64,000 bases of DNA from Vanilla planifolia. Taxonomy: Eukaryota > Streptophyta > Magnoliopsida > Asparagales > Orchidaceae. Made by a program: the position numbers and the translations under genes. Location: positions 26,526,670-26,590,669 of the forward strand of contig CM043872.1 in the NCBI GenBank assembly GCA_023846275.1, read 5' to 3'. Shown piece after piece: positions 36,356-49,808 of this stretch. Under the pieces are notes generated by a model. It saw only the letters and a list, made by a program, of their open reading frames with translations. It did no database searches and was not told where the DNA came from. Position 1 is the stretch's first letter. Each line of letters opens with the position of its first letter.

Positions 36356-39300
36356 CTAAGTTTCATGCTCTGTGCTCTTGACAACTGTTATGGGACAAGC
36401 ACCATTGTTTACAACATGGTTGCTCACACTGCCCATGAACACCCTGCAACAGAAACGTAAGACAGATTATTAGCTAATCCTTAATAAAAAGTGATCATAA
36501 CCTGCAAAACCTTTTGTCTCATAAGCATTGAGCAAACTAGCATTCTGAATCCTCCCTGACTTGAGATTCAAACATCTTGACTCCTTTCAAAGTCTTTCTT
36601 GTCGCATCTTTGATCCTTATTTTTCCATTGCACGCTAACTATTTCGATGCCTTACATTTACTTTTGTATGCGTTAACTGAAACCAATTTAACATATCCAA
36701 ACAAAGTAAGCAAACCCATTTTTGAATTTTTCTTCAATGAATGATGTACAAATCTTTTCCTTAATGCACTTGTTTGTAATTATATCTTTTGAACATAGTC
36801 ACTCTACCATATAAAGGTACTAATATCTACAATAATCCTTGTACTTGTATATTTGCAATTTAAAGACCAATAGTCAATGCAATGTAATATTATTGGTTTT
36901 ACTATCTTTAAGCCATGTTTACAAGCTTATTGATATTATAGTAAAGTAAATGCTGATTAGTTATGGCATAAATGAAAAAAAACAAGTATCTTCGTATTTT
37001 CATGCAAATCAATGTCATTTATGAGTTAATTATCGAACCTCTTTAGTTTGCCCAATCCTCTGTTCCCAATTATGAGGCAGTTCAAAGGAATGTGATCAAT
37101 GGCTTCACATATCTTCTCACGGGGATCTCCCCAGTAAATCTTTATGAGGACTACAACCTGCATGGTTGATGGTTATTTTGATGCAAATGACTGAGCCCAG
37201 ATAAAGCAAAAAACAAAAGAGAACGTCACCTCTTTTTGCCTGGAAACCGTGTTAAGTACATCTAGTGTTTCAGCATCAGGCTTGACCCCATATTTCTTCA
37301 TAATGGCAGGATCTGATATATCGGATAAAGGAATAAAGGCTGCAAAAAAATGACAAGCATCAATCGCAGTAAAAGAGATTTTATGCATGAAATAAATAAT
37401 CATCTTATTATTGCAGTAGTAGCTGCAAAAACTGATGAACATGGACATAACTACTGGTAAGAGGTATGCATCTCTGAAGAAAATAGTGTGTTAAAGATCA
37501 CATCCCAAATGATCCAAGGAAATGAATCAAAGCTATATGCACAATGCTTGATATTAAACAAGGCCAATTGCTCTTTTTATGCACGTACATATGAATACAA
37601 TGCACCAATCTTCTTAGCCATCATCATTTTAAAGACCAAAGAAAATGCCGCCATTACTAACACTATGCCAAACATTCTGAACCTGCATGAGTTTCTTCTT
37701 GGATATGTACAATCTTGTTATAGCTTATGAGGATACCTTTTTCCAAATTTTCAACTAAGTTTGTGGTAAATACTAAATTGCCACTAAGCAGTGCATCTAC
37801 TTGCATTGTTTACGATTTGGCTCCATGAACATGCCGTCCCAACAAGCCTTTTTTGTCCAAGATCTTCATGGCGATCAAACAAGATATGAAGCATGTTTAT
37901 GACCGCATGAGCTAGGATTTCTAAGAGACGATGCTCAGGTTGTTCGGGTTCTATGCCCAAAAATGGTGCTAAATGCTCAGATTTTGCTCCAGCCACTTGC
38001 CATGCGACAAGGGAGATTTCAACCCATGCTTTGGTCTTATTGTTTTGTGTATGGGCAACCAAGGTAAGTACTTGGGTATTTTTGGCTATGATTGCAACCA
38101 ATTTGGCATACAAATGGTTGAAAAAAGGGCCAAGTAATTGGGGATTCCTCTCACGGGCAGGAAGCCTACCACAACAAACTTTTTTCAGGTGCTTGATGCA
38201 GGCAAAACAAAACTTTCAGATGCTTCACCTTTTAGCATCTATGCAATTATATCCTTGATAGAGATCAGCTAAGATTTCCCAATGGCACTGAGATTAGAGA
38301 TTCAAAATTAATTAACTAACATTGTGACAGTTATTGGAGAAAGAGAAATCCAGTCATCCCCCCCAAATCATTCTGTTCCTCACTGCATCACCGTTTCTTC
38401 TCCAGAGTTGCAGCTTGTTTAAGAGATAAATCCTTAGCCAAAATTCAATGCCCCTCAACATGTACTATTGAAGATAGCCAGATCTAAATTCTTGAAACTA
38501 CCACAATGATATCGTAGATGATTATTTATGACTATTTTGACAATGGCATTGGCACCAGGCTGCTCTGGACAAAGATTGGTGTTCAGACCGACACCATCTC
38601 AGGCCACTATTTTAGGGTGTAAGAGCTCCACCGAGGCTACAGGGAAAGCCAACATCAACACAATGGAAAGGCAGGCAATGGATGTCTCCCGGAGCATGGT
38701 GGAAGAGGATGAGCCCGTATCGAAGAATGCTCCATTGGAGAATGCACCCCCTACCAAAGAAGAGAATTAAAATCCATAACAGAATTCAGAAGTGACTAAC
38801 CACCCAATTCAAGGACAAGCAGAATACAAGGCATTGAACACCCAACATTCTGGGGCATCTGTTACTTGGGAGACCATGAAGGAAGAAAGTAGCCAACTAG
38901 CTATAATCAACAAATTTGAAGGAATTCAACTTTTTGACAGCCAGAAGTTTGAAGAACAACAAAGAAAAGAAATGGAGGTCTTTAGAAGCTCACTGGAGAA
39001 AATGGCCAAGGTTTAGAGCGAGTTAGAACTTGACCTTTGACCTTGCTTTTCAGATTGGACACCAACTTCAAGGAGCTAAAGAGTGATCATGACATTGAAT
39101 GAAAGAAAGCAAATGATCTTGAGAAGATCACCACCTCTCCATCGCAAGCTTAAAGATATTGAGGAGAAATATTCATGTCATGAGGTTACAATGAGACAGG
39201 GAAAACTCTTATGGAAGATTGACGATGAAGCTCCCCAGTGAGTGGGAATGTGAAGAAAGGACATGTAGTGGTTGACGAGTGACTTCATCAAGCAGGAGCA

Positions 39301-42300
39301 GTTGGTTGGCCTTTAGGATACATAGGCTATCCTATGTGGCGATGAGGAGAATCTGATTACACTTATGGAGGACGACATAATTATCCGAGAAGCTCCCTCA
39401 ATAACTTCCATCAACAGATCATTGAGCTAGTCAAGTGTGTGCAGTGTGAATCTTGAGATAGGCCTCTAGAAAACCCAAGTCAGAGTGGTACTTCAAGCAA
39501 TAAATAATGCAATGGTTTCCTTTCCCTACAATGACACATTATTTTCAATGTATTAATGTAGTGTTTCATGAAAATTTTTTCTAAACGCACGTCATTCGTG
39601 ATGTCATGTTTTATAGTTTTTAGACATTTAATTTTGAATGCATAACTGTAGTCATGTAAAATCTTCAGGAAAATGTTGCTTTTGATTTGTAAATCGAGTT
39701 AAGTGTATTTGATTTTTCGACCTTTTAAATTAGAAATCACAAACTTCTGAAGAACAATGAAAAAACCAAAGATTCGTTGTTGAACGCTGTCAAGAAAATA
39801 ATAAAGTTTGCCATTTCAAATATTGTCAAAAAATTCCATCAAAGTTGAAAACCTCATTGAAAATTTTTCAAATTCTAAATTAAAAGCCAAAATGGACTTT
39901 TAAATTTCAAATCTGAATTTTAAATCTTGAAATGTAATGGTATTCCACGTGTTCACAATCTATTGGCCAAATTTTCTATCCATTCGAGGTTTAGATGGGA
40001 TTCCCGAGTGTAGTTGCATATAAACCTAAAACAAGTGTGGACCTTATGTGTTCATTTGCTCCATTGCAATCTTTTCCTTTACATGTTTTTCCTTTTCTTG
40101 AGAAGTTCTGATGGATAAAGTCCTTCATATTTTCCTTAACTAGATTGATGATTGGAAATCAACATTCATATCATTGAATACACTGAAAAATCTGATGGAA
40201 TTCAACACTCACATTAACAAATGTCAAAGGAGCACTAGAAGCCAAAATCAATCACTATGGGAAATTTCTAAGTCTTTATTGAACTCTTTTGTTGCAATCT
40301 ATTCATTCCATTTCAAACCTATTTTTTTTTTGAGATTGTTGAACACTTTGGAATTATTCATGCTTAAATGGCCCCAAACGTCATTGTGATGATATTTTAT
40401 TTTGTTCAAGTTTTGTTGGAAAAAAATAGAAATGGAACTTGACTTGGTTCAATTATGTATTTCAATTTCTTGAAAAAAAAAAGGTATCTTAGGATAGTTA
40501 ACTTCAAGAGCCGATCAATGAACAAGCTGTTCCATGTTTAATCTCTTCCTATTTTGACTAGTAAACTCAAAATGTGTCTGCCAGTCGATCGATTTTCCTC
40601 AGGAAATAGAACTGGTTACAAAACATGAAAACGCTTTTGCTATTCCTCAGCTGGATGACATTGTGAAGGAATATTTGGCTGACCTTTTCAATGGGGAGGG
40701 ACCAATAAAGCCATAATTCATATTTAAACCCAACGCAAATGCTGACAATGCTGTTTGGATAATCGAAAGCAACATCTCTTCAAAAGAACAATCCCGAGAA
40801 GACAGCCAGCTCAACAATATCAAGTGAAGGAATAGGTCTTGAAAAGAACAAGAGTGGAATACTTGATCCAACTACATGTTGCATCAGATTTTAAAAGGAG
40901 ATAAAGTAGGATCCTAAGAAGATTTGGAATTCAGGAGACAGCACAGAATTCAATGACACAATAGGTTACAACAACCCATCAAAGTTTGAATTCCACCCTG
41001 ATGGCTACCATGAACCTTTTTTATTTATCTGAACTTGGGAATTCAAGAGGATTCCAGAGTGAAGTAAATAATCAAATTTCAAGGATCATATCCTATTGGA
41101 ACAAGCCTTCTATGAGATGGAAACAAAGGAGATTTGCTCATGCTACTCCAACTTTTAATCTGTGCAGTGAACAACTGAATTAGATAATGATGTCTACGAA
41201 AGATGGTGGCCAATACTACTAAGTTAATTTTCTGACCTTCATTCAATGTTTGTGGGTTTTTAACCTAACTTCTTGACTAATTGTTTTGTTTCTAAAAATC
41301 AACAGAACTCAGGAGTAATTACTGAACTCATGCAACGAAAAGGAATGAAGTGGTGTTGGTTCAAGAGCTTGCTGAGGAGAACAAGTTGCTAATGTTAGGA
41401 TAGAGGAATCTCATGGAGGTCAAGCAAAATTTAGTTGAGAAAACAAGTTTAATTAATAAACTAACAAATTAGATGAAGCTTAACATGATGAAATTTCACA
41501 ATTAAAGAAGGCAAGCATGATGTATTCTATGTTGAACTTCAAGAGATTGATTGGCTAAGATTGGATAAAAAAATGTAGAAGAGTAAATATCAAAGATTTA
41601 TGATGACTTCTCTTCCTATCAGAGCAAGGAACTTCGATTAAACAAGTTGTGGACAATTTGATTAAGATTACTCTCAAGGTTTAAAAATTTAAATATTTGA
41701 AGTTATTTGATAGTGTATAAGGACATGTTTATAATGAGGACCTCTTAATTGCTAGGAGTGTTGTTATATAGAAGGTGCTCTTATTAGGAAAGCATCTTGA
41801 GAACATCACTTCGCACAAGGTTTTGTTGTCGAAGAGGCTCAATCGACCTAGGATGCAATTTTAGAAGAGATGGTTAATGGAATTAAACAATAATTACTAT
41901 GAACTTTTGATTTTTACAAAGCATGAAACCAAATGAAAATTTTTTCGAGTGTTCACTTGAACTTTTACTTCTTGTTATTACAATTTTGAAATTCTTGCTT
42001 TGAATAGGATAGTTGAGATAGGCAACACAAAAATTGAATAGAAGACATTACTAGGGACTAAGGGTTCGAGATTAGGGATTGATGCTAAAAACAACTAGAC
42101 AATCAAGAAATCTCTCCACTCAATATCCATCAACTAAGGACTTTCTTAGCGGGGATTGTTTTCTTCCCTATGATGATTGAAGAAAAAAGCCAAAGTAGAA
42201 AACCCACATAGATATAGCATGGTTTGGCTAAGCTAGTGCCTCAAGAAAATACAAATCTAGATGCAAAAGTAAAGATCTCATCCACATACATCATCGAGAA

Positions 42301-45300
42301 GCAAAGTGCCTAATTCTTGAGAATCGAGTCACTAGCTATAAAAAATCCTTTTAAACACATTCTTTAAAAAAAGATCTCCTTGAGATAAATAGAAAAACAC
42401 TCATATTATAAGAGTTGAAAATATAAATCTTTAGAAGTATTAGTTTGAAAAATGTAATAAAAGATGTTCTAACTTAATCCTAGTTAAGGCACAACTCACA
42501 TAGTTCAACCCATCGAAGAAAAAAAATTATAACAAGTTTACAAGTTCCCTACCTTAGAATCTATCCAAATTTCCATTGTTGAAAGATTAGATTCAATTGT
42601 TTCTTAAAATAGATTTTGTGAACCAAGGATCACAATTGTCAAAGCCTCTCCCTGAAGCTTTTTTTGTCAAACTATTTTCCTATAAATGGATTTTGAGGGC
42701 TAGGGAACAGTTGGCTGATCTTTTCCTAATGCATTTTCTATCAAATTATTCCAAAGATAGAACTTGATTAGAGTGCATGTTAGGTGAAGCTTCTTTATAG
42801 AGCCTTTGTTATTGAATTATTTTTTTATAGAGACGAACCTTGCGAATTGGAGCACATGCTAGATGGAGCCTTACCATGAATCCTTTGTCATTGAATTATT
42901 TTACTTGAACAAGTCTCAAGGACCAAGGCAAGCGTTGCTCAAAGTCACTTGCTAGGGCCTTTGTTGTTGAATTATTTTACGTAAGAAAAGCATTGAGAAC
43001 CAAGTCATATGTTGGAATGCTACCTTAGGACCTTTATAATTGAGTTTTTTTTCCAAAGATGAATATGATGGTTACACTACACATTGGCTGATGCCTATCT
43101 AAGGGTCACTGTCATCAAATTATTTTTCTTGAAATGAAACTCTAGAACCGATACACATGTTGGCCAAAGACCTTACAACCTTTACCATTAAGTTATTTTT
43201 CCTCAATTAAAAGAACAAATGAAGAAGAATTTTCATTGCATCTCAAATATTTACACAGAATTTCCTTAAATGGTTGCCACTCCATGTTCGCGTTATCTCC
43301 CAATTGCCTTGGTTGATTTAATATATGAGTTTAGGATTAGTGATAGATCAGGTAACACAAAATCTTCAATTTGGAATAAGTTTTCAAATCACTTAGTCCT
43401 TTAAACATTCCAAATTTCTCACATACTAGGTCCTTAGGATTTAATCCTCTTAATTAGAAATACCTGTTGAAACACTTCTCGATTAATCTAATCATTTCCT
43501 TTTTCTCATATCTTCTCTAAGTTAGGTTTCCTCCAATTGGTGAATGATTGAACAGTTGTACCTCATTATTCTACTCGAGTCACCCTGCAAGATTATCTAA
43601 TGCAAGCTGTATTATGGAAGGTAGTTGTAGTATTCAACTAATAATCTTACTTCTCCATAAGTGAGAGAAAAACAGTCTTGCCGATGGCCATGGAAGTTGT
43701 CGTCAAGCAAGCTCCAAATATAGAAGGAAGTTCATTGGCTATTTTGCTTTCCTCTATTAAAGCATTGGCTTCATCATTCAAAAAAGGTTCTTGCTAACCA
43801 CATTGGCTTGCCCATTTTCTTTTAGATCCCGAAAGAGACATATGTCAAATAACATCTTTATGATCAACAAAATTTTATGAGATTTTCCATAGTAAACATA
43901 ATACTATTGTTGTTGACTAACACCACTTAGGTCCTAAAGCATAAACAATTCTTGACTACAAAACTTCTTGACTTTTTCATGAAATGTTGGTTGATGTAGC
44001 ACAACTAAAAATTCTAGAAGTTCCTTTGTTATATAAGGCCCAAGTTCATCACTGATCATACACCTTATCTCAAGCAAGGATAAGAAAAAGAGCTTTCAAG
44101 TATTTATTTGAGTTAATAGAATGTAACATGTCATTTACGAGTAGATCTCTAATTCTTAACTATTAGTTGCCTTTCTTGTATTCTCGTTTGATCTCCTCAT
44201 TCAATGTAGCCGTCCATTTACCATTGCAACTACAGCTCATCCTCCAAACAATACAACAACCAGATTAGCAGTTGGAAACTCTAGTAGGTCACAAACTTGT
44301 CATGCCACCATGACAACCCAACCATGCCCCATAATTCTCTAATAGACCATGATTGGGACGGGACGCTCTCCTTGATGTCACTAGCCTTTTCGAACTTTTC
44401 TTTTAAGTCAAATTACATGATTTAATTTGGAATTTCAAATAAAAAATACATAAAAGATGCCATGTTCCATTTTTAAAACCGAGTTAAAATAATTACTATC
44501 ACAATAGAAATACAATAAAAGTGCTAGAATAAGACTTATGTCTCGTTGTCATAACAATAATGTTCCAACATTTTTAATGCATGGTTTTTAAACCAAAATT
44601 AAAAAAAAAAACAAACTGAGTGTGCTATATATATGTTCTCTCATTACTCTCTATAAAATGCATTATGTTTTATCTATAACTATTAATATCAGAAAAATTA
44701 ATATCAGAAAAATGCTAAGTTAATTGACACTAACTTAGTAGATAAAAATTATATAATGAAACAACAAAACATTAGATCTTTGGGTTATTCCACACACCGG
44801 ATCAAGTAAAGCATCATAGAATACTCAACATAATAAAATCGATCATGTAAACAAACATAACTATGAAATTCTTTCATTATATATCTTAATGTAATACATA
44901 ATATCTTATTGTTCATTTATTATTTCCAGTGATCTGTTTATCTTTTTTTTTGTCACCAATGGTCTCTTAACTTTAAGTTTACAAATTCTTTTTTGTTATC
45001 TTAATTTCATCCATCAAACCATAAAATATACTCTTGATGACCCATCCAACCTAAGAAATATTTGGTGATACTTTAGTAAATAATATGATGCACTCTCGTA
45101 AGCTACTAGCTTGAGTTACATCCTTTAATCAATTTTTTCATAAGATTTAAATTTCTTTTTTATGTGATAACAGATAAAATACAGGATAAACTTTCATGGA
45201 CTTCTTCCAACCTAAGTGACATCTTTTATTCACTCCATTATATGAATTAATTTATTGTCTTAAAGAATCTCATATTAAATCCTCTTTTTGTTTTGTTCCT

Positions 45301-48300
45301 TGTTCATTTGCCAAATGGTATAATTGATTCTCGTGCGATATCAAGTTATATTCATAAATTAAATTTCCAATGATAAGAATATGAAGCAAAACATAATATT
45401 ATCAACCAAGATCAACAAGTATATGATTTGCATCCAAACAAGAATCACCCATAAAACCTTTTTAAACAACATGAACCCTTTCCAATAAAAGTCCAATAAT
45501 AGCAATCCACAATGCATGTAAGACATGTGAAGCCGATAAGTAACCAATAAACATAAGGAACATATGAAGCAATTATGAAATCATTCCTCAATTAACTTTT
45601 TAATTTTTTCAATTTTTAAATCTCTAAACTGTATTTATCATCATAACAATTAAATGCACATAAGGTATGTAGAAATACCTACCTCGATTTCTTGATTGTA
45701 ATGGTTACGCTATCAATTAATCGTGTAAGTGAAATTACCCTTCTTGACTTTGAATTCTTCTCTTTCCTTTATTGGGCTGCAAAAGATGTTTCCTTAAATT
45801 ATTTAAATTGGCTGCTCACTTCCCTTTTTTCTCTCTCACTCTCCTTTTACTCACTATTTCAAAAAAACTTTCCCAAACTTCTAAATCTAATGAACAATTG
45901 CCTCACCAAAACCTTTTACGATCCTTCGACCTACTTTTTACTTCCCCACATATCTCCTTCTCTATTAACTCTTCCAATTCCACCAATGGATGCTTCCATT
46001 TAATTTCCCAACTCTTCCTCTCCCTCAATCGAACACATCACATCCAATTGTGACAATTTCCACCACTTGGGATCAATCGATTTTTGCTATTTAGGATTTT
46101 GAAATTTAGGATTTAGAAAAATTAAATTTTATTTAATTCAAAATTTAGAACTTTAAATATTTCCTAAATATTTCTATTAAAATGACCTTAAAAAATTTTG
46201 TTTAGAAATTTTATATAATTATACTTGATGAGTCTTTTTACCTGTTAGCCAATTTTCATACTTTCTGGAGTCATTAATATTTTTTAAATCCAAAATTCTT
46301 ACATTAATTATTCTCTTATTTTTCTTTTTAATTCTTGGCCTTTTTAAAACTTTCTTATGTTAAGATAATTTTATGAATTCACTTTTTATGCACTCAATGT
46401 TCGGGTCAAATTTTGTTATTTTTTTAGTACATTTAATATTTAAATAATTTTTAAGACTTTCCAATTGTATAGAAAAACTATTATTTAATTCGTCAAAATC
46501 TTCGATCTTCCTTTTTGAGATTTAGACAATACAGATTTTCATCAATTTGATACGAATAAGTTTTTAATAATTTAGCATCTCATTTTCTAACTTTACTATT
46601 CTCATTTTCTTTTATTTGATGTACAAATTTTAAAAAAAAATAATTCATCAAAAATATTAAAAATCATGAAATTATCATATAGAGAATTTATTTATCTCTA
46701 ATAATATAAGTAATTTTTCTCCTCCCTCAAAGCTTTGATTCACTCCGAAATCATGATTTTCATTTGATTTAGATGTGATAATTTTTAAATTCCAAATTTA
46801 ATTTTTTAAATAATCTATCCAATTTTTGGGATATTACAATAACAGTGCCTCCATGGTTGAACTATCTGCATGTCACCCATTGTCACCTTGTACTCCAATT
46901 TGAGCCTTGCTTATTATCACCACTAATAGTTTAATCATTGACTACCTTCCACGTTGCTAACATGATTCCTCTCTCAAAGGACATGCCTACTTCGACATTA
47001 CTCTTTGATACAAGAGCAACAATACATCTCTACCATTAAGATAACACTTTTACTTTGACCCATTTCACGAAGTAGTTGACTAAGATCAAAAGATATCTCC
47101 AATTCCGTTTTTGTAGTGGAAATGAGTAGAGAAAGTCCATTCCCCAAACTATAAAGGCCATAATGCCATTACTGACTTGAGAGGATCAGTTAGTCATCAT
47201 ATTGAAAAAATGTGGATTTGACACTCTAAGAACTTTTTGCATATTTAATGTTATAATGATGCAATGTTGGGAATGGGGCAGTAGTTGAATAGCTTTCACA
47301 ACCAAACAACTTTTTGATGAATGATTCTCACATCATTTCTCAATTATATTTCTTACAAAACTCTATGAGTTAGAGTTTTTGTTTAATAAAAACATCAAAT
47401 TAAAAATAATAGATAGGATCTTCTACAAAGAAATTCATCAATTAAAGATATCAGGATGATTGCTGTTAGATTTCTTGAGTTTTTTCCTAGTGTGTTGATA
47501 ATTTTCCAAACTTCAAGAAAGAATAAATAGGATCTATCTGGCAAAGCATTTTCTCAATTTCCATGGCTTATAAGCTCTCTATGCTCAAGAAAGATAGCAC
47601 TAAACAGTTAATTGGATCTTCACACATCGCCAAAGTTTTAACGACTTAAGTTTTGTCCTTTAAATATTATAAATTTCAATGTTAAAATTTTTTGAAGAAC
47701 TCAAATCTTAAAATGTCATTACCTTTTAAGCTCTGGCATCTTGAGATTCATAAATCTCTCGATATTGATTTGCAATCAACTACGAGTCATTATTCATACC
47801 CAGCCTTTTCACTCCTAAACCCAAGGCATATATAAGTTTTGTCAACAACGTTTCATTCTTTGCATCACTGTTTGATGATGCAAAGGCTATTTTCTAGTGA
47901 AATGGTAACTCCATCAAAGCTTGTAAAAGCAAATTAATGCCACTATTATACAATACTGATGCACCATCAAAGAATAATTTCCAACTTGATAGTTGGTCTC
48001 TGATCTCAGGAATTGATATCAAAATTACATCAAGCAAAAATATAACTAAAGCTTGAGCTTAGGTTATGCCTTGAAGCAAAATATCAAATTGTTCGAGCTC
48101 TGTTGCTCACTTCTAAATACGACCTATCATGTTGACGGAATAACAAACTTGTCCTAATAGTTTATTCACCATTACAATAATTTCATGCACTTGAAAATAT
48201 GGTTGAAGCCTTCTCGATGACATCATGGGGGTAAGAACGAGATTCTCAAGAGAAAAGTATCGACTTTCTATGAGTTTCATCCCATGGTTCATGTGGCACA

Positions 48301-49774
48301 TGTGCTACTCAATCCATTCTATTGTTAGACTAGAGCAGAGTTGATTGTAGTTTCCAATGTAGCTAAAAAAGACAAATTTATCAACTTGCAAGCTTCTTAG
48401 TAACACTTGGAAAGATAAATATTACTTTAATCGAAGAACGCTTTCTTCATTGTTTGAGATACATTGGAGCTTCCTCCATTCTCAAGGACCTTATATAATT
48501 TTTTTGACTTATCACCTGAATGGAAAATGAATCAACTTAGGCCAACCATTTTTCCATTAAAATGGCGCACTTCATGTACTATGGCATCTAGATGAAAGGT
48601 TTCAAATTCTCAAAAATTTATTTCTATTCTTTTTTCCCCAAATGCAACAACTACGAGGTACTTTTTCAAGAGCTACAAATGTACATTTATTGAATTGGGC
48701 TGCATATTATTTCTTTTAAAGGTTTGTAAAGTTTGTCGAAGGAACTAAAGATGATTAATGAATGTTTAATTTTTTCATGAAGATGGCATCCAAATAGACC
48801 CCAACATTCCTTCCTATCTAGGTTTGAAAAACATTATCCACCAATAGCTATATTGTAAAGCCTAGATGGCATGACAATACAGTAAACAGTTTCAAAATCA
48901 ATGTTGAAGGTAATCTTCACATTAAATTCCATCATCCTTGTTTTTTAGTAACCCAGGAATGTTTTAGTAACCCAAGAATGTATCAAGAAAATTAGGATAC
49001 TAAGGAATAGTAGTAGAATCCACAATGACATCATTTTGGGAAAGTTAATAAGAATCTTGAAGACATGCATCATAAAGATGGGTGCCATCCTCCACCTCCC
49101 ATTGGTTTTTTCATGAGTATAAAATTAGAGATCCACATGAGATCTTGTCTCGTGAACTTGTCTTCAAGAAGTTGCATCAAGTTCTAATTGGGCAACAGCT
49201 TGTTTTTCAAGGCTGAAGAAGCACTTATGCTATTGGATGAAAGCAATGTGTCTTTTGAGATTCAACCAATGTTCGGTGATTTTTTTAATCCAAACTTACG
49301 TATATGAGATAGATCATGCAAACATATTAACATACTTATAAATTCATTAATTTCTGAGTTGATAAAACATTACAAATTTTTTTAGGTCATTTACATTCAA
49401 CTTAAATGAAACATATAACTTGGAAATATTATTTCAACCTTGTCAACCTTGGCTTCCTCCATTTCCTCAGTCTCCACAATCGTGGTAAGCAAGCACTTCC
49501 AAGATTTCATTAGATCTCCTTTCATAGTTGCCATCTTATTTGGAGTTAAAAATTTAATCAAAAGATAGACAATTAAAGCCATTGCTTGGAATTGGTCAAA
49601 GCTCCTCCACCAAGAATAACAATTTATGTTGAAGGTATTGTTACAACAACAAAGTTAGTTAAGTGCATGATATTTTACTCTCTAATCTCCAACATCAATT
49701 GGAGGGTAATGACACACACGCAAACACATGCACAAATGGGCTCGCACACACACATACATGCACACGCATTCGTG

Positions 49775-49808
<34 letters not shown>

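Noticed and set aside
44283..44420. GC-richer patch in the USP intron that resembles an LTR interior
   Set aside because: It has no TG/CA borders, primer site or repeat partner that I could identify.
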